NCBI GenBank assembly: GCA_950097015.1
Contig: CATNEN010000003.1
Coordinates: 13,497,001 to 13,561,000, forward strand
Direction: 5' to 3'
Source of the DNA: Macrostomum hystrix
Lineage: Eukaryota > Platyhelminthes > Macrostomidae
DNA: 64,000 nt
Made by a program: the position numbers and the translations under genes. The notes under the pieces are model-generated. The model was not told the origin of the DNA and searched no databases. It saw nothing but the letters and a program-made list of their open reading frames with translations. This document shows, piece by piece, positions 35,237 to 46,517 of this stretch (positions within the stretch are counted from its first letter, which is position 1; each line of letters starts with the position of its first letter).

Positions 35237-35905
35237 ACATGTCTAACATGTGAACACAATGTCTAACAGGTAAAAAACGTGTCTAACATGTGAACACGTG
35301 TCTAACATGTAAACACAATGTCTAACATGTGAACACGTGTCTAACATGTGAACAAAATGTCTAACATGTGAACACGTGTCTAACATGAGAACACCGTGTC
35401 TAACATGTGAACACGTGTCTAACATGTAAACAACATGTAACATGTAACATGTAAACAACATCTAACATGTAACACGTCTAACAGGTAAAAAGCGTGTCTA
35501 ACATGTGAACACAAATACCTAACAGGTAAAAAACATGTCTAGCAATTGAACAGCATGCCTAAAATATCAACACCATGTCTAAATATTTAAAAATCATGTC
35601 TAACATGTCAACACAATGTCTAGCATGAGAACACCGTGTCTAACATCTGAACACCATGTCTAACACGAGAACACAATGTCTAACATGAGAATACCGTGTC
35701 TAACATGTGAACACCATGTCTAACATGTGAACACAATGTCTAACATGTCAACACCATGTCTAACATGTGAACACCATGTCTAACATCTGAACACAATGTC
35801 TAACATGAGAACACCGTGTCTAACATGTGAGCACCATGTCTAACATCTGAACATTGTCTAACATGTGAACACCATGTCTAGCATGTCAATACCATGTCTA
35901 ACATG
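35237..35905. repeat. 17-20 bp minisatellite (ATGTCTAACATGTGAACACC)
   Basis: About 35 irregular copies. The core TGTCTAACA is shared with the arrays at 6,561, 9,690, 11,173 and 20,700, although the rest of the unit differs. Confidence 0.93.
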
Positions 35906-36954
35906 GTATCTTCTTATGCCACTATATATTTTATAAATTTTATTTAATTAAGTGCAAAAAGTTTTATTTCTGAATGTTAGTCAATAGACACTACTTATTG
36001 TTTAGTACGATATTTAGCATTTTTTAAATATTTTCACTAAACTATTTAATATATGATATTAAAATTCAACTGTTAGTCTTTCTTAATTTATCGCAGTCTA
36101 AGAAGCATAATTACAGACAGAATATCTTTTTAGAGCCACGTCTCGTAAATCAGTTCCGAACCAATTAAAAAAACCTAATCACCTGTCGGAATTAGTAATC
36201 ATTTTATTGCATATTTAATTAATCTACAAGTATTTGGCAGTGTGCAAGTGGCAAAAAGAGAAGAGCAATTTCCTGTGGGAATAAAAAAATTACGAGTACT
36301 TTCAATTCCTTCTTCGTCTATCGTAGTCTTCATTTCCTATTTTTTGAGTTCGTCAAAATGTATTCTCATCGTTCGTGGCTTTTTTTCTAGTTTCGTTTTC
36401 TCGCAAACATTTAATTCCCGTTCCCAGATGGCCTGCGGGCGGTCAGGAAATGCGAAAATCTCATTAGATGGGAAGCGGAGAGATGACACTAAATAGGCGT
36501 AGAGGGAAGCGATGCGGTGACACTGCTCAGGCTTTTAGTTTCTCCTATTCTGTGAGCTATTTATAGTTAACTTAGTTATTATTATGAGGATATGAGGACA
36601 TGAGGATATTGTATTAGAAATCACTGATTGGGATCACAAACAGCAGAAGAGACAAAATCATAGAGGAAAGAAGATAGTAGATTTAAAAAACATTCGACAC
36701 ATTTTATTTTATAAGGAAAGACACATGACGACTGTACTGTGACGTTAATGAGAAAGATTAGAAAATTTGTGTGGTTTCTGTAACTGAAAAAGTGAAGTTA
36801 TGTGCGATGAATAGTTATAATCCTGAAAATGATAGTAGTATTCCTGACAAAGATGATAAGAATAGGTATAAAGATAATGAGAATCCTGACAAAGATAATA
36901 ACCCCGATAAGGACTATGAGAATCAGGAGTAGGATAAAGTGAAATGTGATGTGA
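35906..36954. other. unique spacer
   Basis: AT-rich; no gene, RNA or mobile element recognised. Confidence 0.5.
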
Positions 36955-38830
36955 GTAGGATCATGAGGATTGTGAGAAGAATCATGAGAATTGTGAAAAA
37001 TGATCATGAGAATTCTGAGAAGGAGCATGAGAATTGTGAGAAGGATCATGAGAATTGTGAGAAGGATCATGAGAATTGTGAGAAGGATCATGAGAATTGG
37101 GAGAAGGAGCATGAGAATTGTGAGAAGGATCATGAGGATTGGGAGAAGGATCAAGAGAACTGTGAGAAGGATCATGAGAATTGGGAGAAGGATCATGAGA
37201 ATTGGGAGAAGGATCATGAGAATTGGGAGAAGGATCAAGAGAACTGTGAGAAGGATCATGAGAATTGGGAGAAGGATCATGAGGATTGTGAGAAGGATCA
37301 TGAGAATTGTGACAAGGATCATGAGAATTGTGAGAAGGATCATGAGAATTGGGAGAAGGATCATGAGGATTGTGAGAAGGATCATGAGAATTGTGAGAAG
37401 GATCATGAGGATTGTGAGAAGGATCTTGAGAATTGTGAGAAGGATCATGAGAATTGTGAGTAGGATCATGAGAATTGTGAGAAGGATCATGAGGATTGTG
37501 AGAAGGATCATGAGAATTGGGAGAAGGATCATGAGAATTGTGAGTAGGATCATGAGAATTGTGAGAAGGGTCATGAGGTTTGTGAGAAGGATCATGAGAA
37601 TTGTGAGAAGGATCATGAGAATTGTGAGAAGGATCATGAGGTTTGTGAGAAGGATCATGAGAATTGTGACAAGGATCATGAGAATTGTGAGAAGGATCAT
37701 GAGAATTGGGAGAAGGATCATGAGAATTGGGAGAAGGATCAAGAGAACTGTGAGAAGGATCATGAGAATTGGGAGAAGGATCATGAGGATTGTAAGAAGG
37801 ATCATGAGAATTGTGACAAGGATCATGAGAATTGTGAGAAGGATCATGAGAATTGTGAGAAGGATCATGAGGTTTGTGAGAAGGATCATGAGAATTGTGA
37901 GAAGGATCATGAGAATTGTGAGAAGGATCATGAGAATTGTGAGAAGGATCATGAGAATTGTGACAAGGATCATGAGAATTGTGAGAAGGATCATGAGAAT
38001 TGTGAGAAGGATCATGAGAATTGTGAGAAGGATCATGAGGATTGTGAGAAGGATCATGAGAATTGTGAGAAGGATCATGAGAATTGTGAGAAGGATCATG
38101 AGAATTGTGAGAAGGATCATGAGAATTGTGAGAAGGATCATGAGGATTGTGAGAAGGATCATGAGAATTGTGAGTAGGATCATGAGAATTGGGAGAAGGA
38201 TCATGAGAATTGTGAGAAGGATCATGAGAATTGTGAGAAGGATCATGAGAATTGTGAGAAGGATCATGAGAATTGTGAGAAGGATCATGAGAATTGTGAG
38301 AAGGATCATGAGAATTGTGAGAAGGATCATGAGAATTGTGAGAAGGATCATGAGAATTGTGAGAAGGATCATGAGAATTGTGAGAAGGATCATGAGAATT
38401 GTGAGAAGGATCATGAGAATTGTGAGAAGGATCATGAGAATTGTGAGAAGGATCATGAGAATTGTGACAAGGATCATGAGAATTGTGAGAAGGATCATGA
38501 GAATTGTGAGAAGGATCATGAGAATTGTGAGAAGGATCATGAGAATTGTGAGAAGGATCATGAGAATTGTGAGAAGGATCATGAGAATTGTGAGAAGGAT
38601 CATGAGAATTGTGAGTAGGATCATGAGAATTGTGAGAAGGATCATGAGAATTGTGAGAAGGATCATGAGAATTGTGAGAAGGATCATGAGAATTGTGAGA
38701 AGGATCATGAGAATTGTGAGAAGGATCATGAGGACTGTGAGAAGGATTATGAGGATTGTGAGAAGGATCATGAGAATTGTGAGAAGGATCATGAGAATTG
38801 TGAGAAGGATCATGAGAATTGTGAAAATGC
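36955..38830. repeat. 21-bp minisatellite (AAGGATCATGAGAATTGTGA G)
   Basis: About 89 copies. Because the period is divisible by three, frames of over 600 codons stay open in several phases, with heptapeptide repeats such as RRIMRIV or SHNSHDP. Composition, lack of any non-repeat domain and simultaneous openness of both strands argue that these are not proteins. Rare variants (GGGAG, GACAAG, TGAGTAGG) recur in blocks, marking internal duplications. Confidence 0.96.
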
Positions 38831-39469
38831 TCACTAAAATTGAGAGAATAATCATGAAAATCCCAAGAAAACTCTTGAGAATTTTGAGAATATAATGAGA
38901 ACCTGCTGGATAAAGACAATGAGAACCTAAAAACAATACAGAGCAAACACACGAAAATAATCTTAAAACCAATCAATGAGAATAGACTCAAAATGTAAAT
39001 AGAAAGAATTAATAAGTAGAGATGTTGCTGAAGTAATAATTCAGTCTTAAATAAAGTAGTCCATTGTATGGCGTAAATTGGGCACTGAGCATCGCCATTG
39101 AGGTAGCAAAAGAATATGGCTTTGAGAGTCATTTTCCCGAGTCAGAGATAATTTAGACATTTAGCTGTCTTCTTTAGCTCTAATGGAAGGCTTTGCGGGA
39201 AAAAAACACAGTCTCTAGGATGGCAAAGGCATGACAGGAAGAAAATTACACAGGGGAATTTACATCCGGCTAAAACTACTGACTTTTTCTGCTTCTAAAA
39301 ATATTATTATTACATCTTTCCAGGCAGCAACGCTGAGAGAGTTAAAAATTTTTTTTGAGGCCGGCTTAAAAAGAGCACAACAAATGTATCTCGAGAAGAT
39401 TAAAAAGACACAAAAAACCGAGTCGAATTTCCACTTCAAGGAGGGAGAAAGGATGAGAGTAGACTGAGA
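38831..39469. other. unique spacer
   Basis: No gene recognised. Confidence 0.5.
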
Positions 39470-40825
39470 TATTAGGCTGTGAGAGAGTGGGCTGTGAGAG
39501 TAGACTGAGAGTAGACGGTGAGAGTAGACTCTGAGAGTAGACTGAGATATTAGGCTGTGAGAGAGTGGGCTGTGAGAGTAGACTGAGAGTAGACGGTGAG
39601 AGTAGACTGTGAGAGAGTGGGCTGTGAGAGTAGACTGAGAGTAGACGGTGAGAGTAGACTGTGAGAGAGTAGACAGGCTGTGAGAGAGTAGACTCTGAGA
39701 GAAGACTTTGAGAGAGTAGACTGTGAGAGTAGACTGTGTGAGAGTAGACTGTGTGAGAGTAAACTGTGAGAGTAGACTGAGATATTAGGCTATGAGAGTA
39801 GACTGTGAGAGTAGACTGTGAGAGTAGACTGAGATATAAGGCTATGAGAGTAGACTGTGAGAGTAGACTGAGATATTAGGCTATGAGAGTAGACTGTGAG
39901 AGTAGACTGTGAGAGTAGACTGTGAGAGTAGACTGTGAGAGTAGACTTTGTGAGAGTAGACTTTGAGAGAGTAGACTGTGAGAGTAGACTGTGTGAGAGT
40001 AAACTGTGAGAGTAGACTGTGAGAGTAGACTGAGATATTAGGCTATGAGAGTAGACTGTGAGAGTAGACTGTGAGAGTAGACTGTGAGAGTAGACTGTGA
40101 GAGTAGACTTTGTGAGAGTAGACTTTGAGAGAGTAGACTGTGAGAGTAGACTGTGTGAGAGTAAACTGTGAGAGTAGACTGTGAGAGTAGACTGAGATAT
40201 TAGGCTATGAGAGTAGACTGTGAGAGTAGACTGTGAGAGTAGACTGTGAGAGTAGACTGTGAGAGAGTAGACTCTGAGAGTAGACTTTGTGAGAGTAGAC
40301 TGTGAGAGTAGACTGTGAGAGTAGACTGTGAGAGAGTAGACTCTGAGAGTAGACTTTGTGAGAGTAGACTGTGAGAGTAGACTGTGAGAGTAGACTGAGA
40401 TATTAGGCTGTGAGAGTAGACTGTGAGAGTAGACTGTGAGAGTAGACTGTGAGAGTAGACTGTGAGAGTAGGCTGTGAGAGAGTAGACTGTGAGAGTAGA
40501 CTGTGAGATAGTAGACTGTGAGATAGTAGACTGTGAGAGTAGACTGTGAGACAGTAGACTGTGAGACAGTAGACTGTGAGACAGTAGACTGTGAGACAGT
40601 AGACTGTGAGACAGTAGACTGTGAGACAGTAGACTGTGAGACAGTAGACTGTGAGACATTAGACTGTGAGATAGTATAGACTGTGAGACAGTAGACTGTG
40701 AGATAGTATAGACTGTTAGAGAGTGGACTGTGAGTCAGTAGACTGTGAGATAGTAGACTGTGAGAGAGTAGACTGTGAGAGAGTAGACTGTTAGAGAGTG
40801 GACTGTGAGTCAGTAGACATTGAGA
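39470..40825. repeat. 13-bp minisatellite (GTGAGAGTAGACT)
   Basis: About 95 copies of 13-15 bp, with GAGATATTAGGCTAT interruptions spaced at about 180 bp that define a higher-order unit. The last 300 bp switch to a GTGAGACAGTAGACT subtype. Confidence 0.95.
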
Positions 40826-42099
40826 TATAAGATGACGATTGTAAACAAAAGTGTTATTTGTAAAAATCATGAACACAAACACTCAGTTTGATTACCTATA
40901 TATTTAAATCATAGGTGGAACTTATGAAATAAATTTGTTGCAGAGTTCAATATTCTAATTAGTTCTGTGTCAGAGTAGGCAAGCAGGCGTTAACCAGTTA
41001 GTATTTTTAAGTAACATTTTTAATGGGTATTATACTTTATAGTTTTATAAAAGTCTAATTTAGATTCATAAAATTAAAACGATTCATTCTCTTTCATTAA
41101 ATTTCAGCGGCAAAACAATTTTGTTGATGCACAGAAGTCACGCAGAAAAGTGATTCTTTGTGTGATACAACAGCAAAAAATTAGCTATTCGATTGCAAAA
41201 TAATTACGAGCTATTAATTCCGAAATCCCGACCTAATTATCTAGTCTTAAAAAAACTATAGTTGCATATAATGAAGCGAAAATATCGATATATCGATTAT
41301 GCGATCGATAAATCGATTAAGCGATCGATAAACCGATTAACTAATCGATAAATCGATAAAAAATCAATACAGCGATAAATTGACAATAATGTGTGTATTG
41401 ATTTAACAAACGATAAAACAAAGAACTAATAAGTAAACTGATAATGTGATAAAACTAAACCGATTGCTTACTGAAATTTTGCTTACATATGCTTATAAAA
41501 TGTGACTGAATGCACAACATCGACTTGATTAGGAAACATAATTTTGAGATTCGACAAAAACTAAATTATAAAAATATATTGAATCAAATTTTACGAGAAA
41601 TAAAAAGATGAACTAATTCATTAATGCTTCTACATGTTTTAGATGTAATCAGAAATCAAAACAGAGAAAAAACAAGTCATTAAAATTTAGTATTTGCTTT
41701 TTTTCAATGCTTTGCATCAGTTAGTAAGTATTAAAGCTCAAGATATTGAATACAAAATCGATAAATCTCAGAACCGATCGATAACTTCAGAAACAAATCG
41801 ATAAGTTTAAAAAACCGATCGATAAGTTCAGACAGCAATAGACAAGTTTAGAAGCCAATCCATAAGTTCATTGGTTAGTACGAGAAAACTATTAACTAAT
41901 CGATAAAGTCAGAAAATAGATCGATAAATATCGATTCCGATCAATAACTTGAAAAAACGATCGATAATACAAAAACGCTATCAAAAATTTAATAAATTTC
42001 TCTACAAATACATAAACACAAAAAACCTACAGTATTAAGCTGATTGCTATGTCCAGATAACGAATCGTCAAATCAATAAACCGATCGATAATAATCTAG
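40826..42099. other. AT-rich spacer with scattered CGATAA motifs
   Basis: From about 41,280 to 42,090 the motif ATCGATAA or GATCGATAA occurs many times at irregular spacing, which suggests a decayed array. It probably includes the PKA regulatory-subunit 3' UTR. Confidence 0.5.
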
Positions 42100-42690
42100 T
42101 CAACCCCTCAGATCCGGCACAGCCTCCAGGCTGCCAAAGATGCTGGCCAACTGCTGCTGATAGGTGTCAATGGAACGACGCATAATGTCCAGGCAGGGAC
42201 CCAGTAGGCGTTCAAACGAGCCGACTTCAAGCACGGCCACCTTGCAACGATTGCCGCAGGCGTACACGCTGGCAGCTCGCGGCTGTTTGGTTAGGAGGGC
42301 CAACTCGCCGAAGTAGCCGCCCTTGCCAAGGCGCAAGATTTCCACCTCCTCGCCGCTGTCGCCGCGTCGGCGAGTGATGCGCACCTCGCCATCCTCGACA
42401 AAGAACATTTCGTTGCCCGGGTCGCCCTGGGCTATGATTTTCTCGCCGTCGACGCACGACTTTGACTTCAGGGCGTCGGCAACACTCATCCGCTCGTAGG
42501 GGGACAGCTGTTTCAGCAGCGGCACCGACTCCAGGAGGTTCTCGTACATCACCCGCTTCTGGAAGGCCTTCTTCAGTACTAGGCGACGGAATGTCTCCCG
42601 TTCCATGGCCCACAGACTGCCGGGTTCGGAGCACACAATTGTGGCTGCGCGAGGGGCATTGTACATCAGAGCCAGCTCACCGAAGGAGCC
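42100..42690 (-). CDS. PRKAR2: PKA RII exon 2
   Basis: Begins in phase 0 with [11 protein letters not shown], continues through CNB-B ([34 protein letters not shown]) and ends PDLRG-stop. Confidence 0.97.
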   Translation of the reverse strand, partial: GSFGELALMYNAPRAATIVCSEPGSLWAMERETFRRLVLKKAFQKRVMYENLLESVPLLKQLSPYERMSVADALKSKSCVDGEKIIAQGDPGNEMFFVEDGEVRITRRRGDSGEEVEILRLGKGGYFGELALLTKQPRAASVYACGNRCKVAVLEVGSFERLLGPCLDIMRRSIDTYQQQLASIFGSLEAVPDLRG

Positions 42691-44197
42691 CTGGACGGAT
42701 TAGTTGGATTTAATGATGGATTGATGGAATTATAAATGGATTCATGGATGGATTGATGGAATTATAAATGGATTCATGGATGGATTGATAGATTCATGGA
42801 CGGATTGATAGATTCATGGACGGATTGATATACTCATGGATGAATTGATAGATTCATGGACGGATTGATAGATTCATAGATGGATTGATAGATTCATGGA
42901 TGGATTGATAGATTCATGGATGGATTGATAGATTCATGGATGGATTAATAGATTCATGGATGGATTGATAGATTCATGGATGGATTGATATACTCATGGA
43001 TGGATTGATAGATTCATGGATGGATTGATATACTCATGGATGGATTGATATACTCATGGATGGATTGATAGATTCATGGATGGATTGATATACTCATGGA
43101 TGGATTGATAGATTCATGGATGGATTGATAGATTCATGGATGGATTGGATTGATAGACTCATGGATGGATTGATAGATTCATGGATGGATTGATAGATTC
43201 ATGTATGGATTGATAGATTCATGGATGGATTGATAGATTCATGGATGGATTGATAGACTCATGGATGGATGGAAAGATTCATGGATGAATTGATAGATTC
43301 ATGGATGGATTGATAAACTTATGGATGGATTGATAGATTCATGGATGGATTGATAGATTCATGGATGGATTGATAGATTCATGGATTGTTTTATCAAGGA
43401 TTGGACTGATCGATTGATGCATTGGTGGATGGATTGATTAATTAATTGATGCATTGATAAAATGATCGAGTAAGGGATTGATAGGTTGATCAAATAATGG
43501 ATTGATGAATTGATGAATGAATGGGGGTTCAGTAACTGTTCAACAGAATTTGCCAAAAGTTGATGCTTTCAGTGAAAAAAAATCCGAATACGCTGACCTG
43601 ATTGTTGTACTGCCCAACTTTCGTATCTAGGCCGGCGATTTTCACGTAGATATCGTACACACCGGATTCGATCACGTAGAAATTATCGCCGTCCTCGCCC
43701 TGAGTAATGATCCGGTCGCCTGGCTGGCTGCGGCGTTCAAACATGGCATTGATGACGTCACGCCTCTGATCATCGTCCAGGCACTGGAACAGCACAATGT
43801 GCGACACGGCCTGATTGAGCCGTCGGCTTTGTTCCTCAGTTTTCGGATGGGTCACAATGGGCCTGGCCGCATCCGCCGCTTCCTCCTTCTCCGGATCGAA
43901 GCTCTCGCCGGCGACGGCGACTCGGCGAGCGCCACGACGCGGCGGAGGAGCCGAAATCGCCGATTCTTCGACATCGTCGACAACCGCAGCGGCGTCCGGT
44001 TTCGACGATTCGCGTTGAACCGTATCGGCTGATCCGCCAGACATTCTACCTAGTCGAAGTCGGGTGAAATATTCAACGGCAAAGTCTACAGCATCGTCCG
44101 GTGATTGGCGCAGGACGGCGACAGCGAAGTCTTGCAGGAGTTCGCGAAATCCGGCCGGTATGCTGGGCAGACGCTTGGCAGGATCCGCCGAGCTCAT
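42100..44197 (-). CDS. PRKAR2: cAMP-dependent protein kinase type II regulatory subunit
   Basis: Exons 44197-43598 and 42690-42100 give 396 residues. Residues 12-50 ([21 protein letters not shown]) are the dimerisation/docking helix pair that binds A-kinase anchoring proteins and is typical of RII. The inhibitor segment is [16 protein letters not shown] at about 91-106. Two cyclic-nucleotide domains follow, each with the phosphate-binding cassette FGELAL...PRAA ([16 protein letters not shown] and [16 protein letters not shown]). The protein holds the catalytic subunit inactive until cAMP binds. The intron falls within the first cassette, phase 0. The residue normally phosphorylated in RII (Ser/Thr after RRV) is Ala94 here. 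Length matches the family (about 380-420). Confidence 0.97.
42691..43597 (-). other. PKA RII intron
   Basis: A 907-bp intron whose greater part is a 20-bp minisatellite. The donor is GTCAGC and the acceptor is TCCGTCCAG. Confidence 0.95.
42706..43400. repeat. 20-bp minisatellite (GATTGATAGATTCATGGATG)
   Basis: About 34 copies with TACTC/GATTC/GACTC variants, beginning 15 bp from the exon 2 acceptor of the PKA gene. Decayed copies continue to about 43,520. Confidence 0.95.
43598..44197 (-). CDS. PRKAR2: PKA RII exon 1
   Basis: Exactly 200 codons, from ATG to AACAATCAG before GTCAGC. Covers the docking domain, linker, inhibitor site and most of CNB-A ([11 protein letters not shown]). Confidence 0.96.
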
Positions 44198-45864
44198 GAC
44201 TCTATTAAGCGTATATATGCTTTACTAGAAATGCACAAACACGCGCGCCCACACACTCTCTAGCCTGAGCTGCTGGCAAACGGACGAGTAGAGAGCACAC
44301 ACTGGTGCGGGCAGGGGCGGGTGTGTGTGTCGTGAGGAGTTTGGTCTCTGCAGACCCTTACAGTTTGCCAGAGAGCAAGGATTTTGCTGGGAATTGAGCT
44401 CAGGGAAAATCCCGGGTGCGGCGCGAGGGGAGGGCTTGGAAGTGGAGCGAAAAAAAATCGATTGGTATTTAGTTTGTGCGGCGTCTGCTTTTTTGGCTTT
44501 GACTCGCGCCAAATAATTTACGCTCTATTTCTATTTTCTTCTTAGAGAGCAGAAAGAATAAACTTAGCGACTTAGAGATAGCGGCTGCTTTCTCTGGTCT
44601 TAATTGTTTCCAACAGTCAGAATATATGGCTTTTCTTTGCCAAATGTTGCCGAGCTCTGACTCTGTCTAAACTGAATGGCTGCCTTGCTTGCTTTTTAAA
44701 AGAAGTAGAGGGCCTGACGGAATTCTGGATGGGGCGGGTTTAGGGAAGGCTTCTACGCCCCCGGGAGCATACGACGAATCGAGATCTGTATTTAGGGGCG
44801 AAAACTGCTAGAGGTAGATGTGAGTAGGAGCTGGCTGGACTGAACCGAGAAGCTCTGATCAAAATAAGCAGCAGTGTGCAGAGGAAGACGAAAGACAGTA
44901 GTGTGAGAAGCTGTGAGGAAAGCTTTTCCTCTGGGAAGAATCGGGAAAGCAAAACGCGAGCATAGGTTAGGCACGGACAAAAGACAGTTTGGACAAAAAA
45001 TGCATTGACACAGTGAAAGAGAGACATACAGACAAGGCTCCCTACCTCTCTCTCTCTCTTGCTTTGAGGAAGCAGGAAGCAGAAAGACTAAAACAAAAAA
45101 ATGATTAGACTGCGCGAGTACGCGGGTCGAAATTTTTTTCAAGTCAGGCGTCACAGCTGCGAGAGTCAACTAACTCACCAATTTAGTAAGACTGACTGAC
45201 ATTGACGAAGTGGGTTAGCCTATTCATGTGAATTGATTGTGTCTCTCTGCCCTAGGAAATACTAGAAGAAAAAAACTTTATTCCTCCGAAAATTATGTGC
45301 CATATGAGAAGACAAAAACATTACAATGTAAAGTAGAAACGAAATTCCAACTTGATTAGTGTGTACACTTCTTGGTCCGACTCGCAGAGCTACAGTAGAG
45401 TAAGTCCCTATGTTCGATTCCATTGGAATTAAAATTGTGGAGAAATAATTAAAATCTGCCACAATTGACAAGGGATTAAAAAAGACAGTCAATCAAATTC
45501 TGACAATTCCTACTGACTTCTATCGTGGATGGAGGATTAAGTACTCGTAGAACCTCATGGCAGATATATTAATTTTACAGTGGCTCTGTTTCAGCCTCGA
45601 GTATAAATAAACAAAAAGACAAGAAAGAAAGAATAATTTAGAGTTTTTCTTCTTCAAAGCAAATAACCAACAAATTTGTAAGCAATTGCACCTGCTTAAC
45701 TGGTATTTCATTTAATTATTGTATGCCATGCTCGTCAGAAATAATTGGGCGAAAAATGCAAACAACACTTTCGGAAATCAGTAAGCGACTAAAGCCGCTT
45801 CAAAATGGGATTTAGCTAATGCACACTGACGATAATTGTTAAGTAGCCAATTCGAAATAGATAT
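44198..45864. other. 5' flank of the PKA RII gene and spacer
   Basis: Probable promoter and 5' UTR side of the minus-strand gene, with CT/GA-rich patches near 45,050. Short frames have no recognisable domain. A B-box-like TGTTCGATTCC lies near 45,410 without a convincing A box. Confidence 0.4.
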
Positions 45865-46150
45865 AAATGGGATTTAGCCACCCTCACATTAGGGATTAAT
45901 GGGATTTAGCCACCCTCACATCAGGGATAAATGTGATTTAGGCACACTCACACCAGGGATAAATGGGATTCAGCCACCCTCACATTAGGGATAAATGGGA
46001 TTTGGCCAACCTCACATCAGGGATAAATGGGATTTAGCCAACCTCACATCAGGGATAAATGGGATTTAAATAACTAACGATTGGGATAAATGGGATTTAG
46101 ATAACTTACGATAGGGATAAATGGGATTAGCCAATTTAAATAAGGGATAC
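45865..46150. repeat. about 32-bp array (GGGATAAATGGGATTTAGCC plus ACCCTCACATCA)
   Basis: About nine imperfect copies, the last ones shorter. It lies just downstream of the RCL1 stop codon. Confidence 0.9.
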
Positions 46151-46232
46151 ATTGGATTTAACCAAATCACCCTAAAGATGTTAAAAAACTTTCGCCTAAT
46201 CAAGTAGCTATGCAGCGGTTGTTTAAAACGGA

Positions 46233-46517
46233 TTATCTAACCAGCTTGTTTAGATTAACAAATCCGGAACCGACGCAGGTGCACAGAACCTTGTCGCCCC
46301 CAAGACCAGCCGAGTCTCCGCCGCCGTCATCGCCGCCAACCTGTTTAGTTTGCAGGCGAAAAGTGACGCCGAGAAATTGACGCAGTAGTCGCAGAAGGCC
46401 AACACTGTGTGGAGTGAGGGGGCCGCACACAAGCCTGCTGGCGTCACGGTCGCACAGAGCCATCAGGGCCAGGGCCAGTGGCTGACAAATGGAATCTACG
46501 CAGCCGCCGCGATAGAT
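46233..46517 (-). CDS. RCL1: RCL1 exon 3
   Basis: 94 codons plus stop, starting with IYRGGCVDSICQ and ending with LNKLVR. Carries the conserved GPLTPHSVGLLRLLRQF segment. Confidence 0.94.
   Translation of the reverse strand: MYRGGCVDSICQPLALALMALCDRDASRLVCGPLTPHSVGLLRLLRQFLGVTFRLQTKQVGGDDGGGDSAGLGGDKVLCTCVGSGFVNLNKLVR

Noticed and set aside
36798-39132. Reading frames of 631-724 codons on both strands
   Set aside because: They are translations of a 21-bp tandem repeat whose period is divisible by three; no non-repetitive domain, and several frames are open at once.
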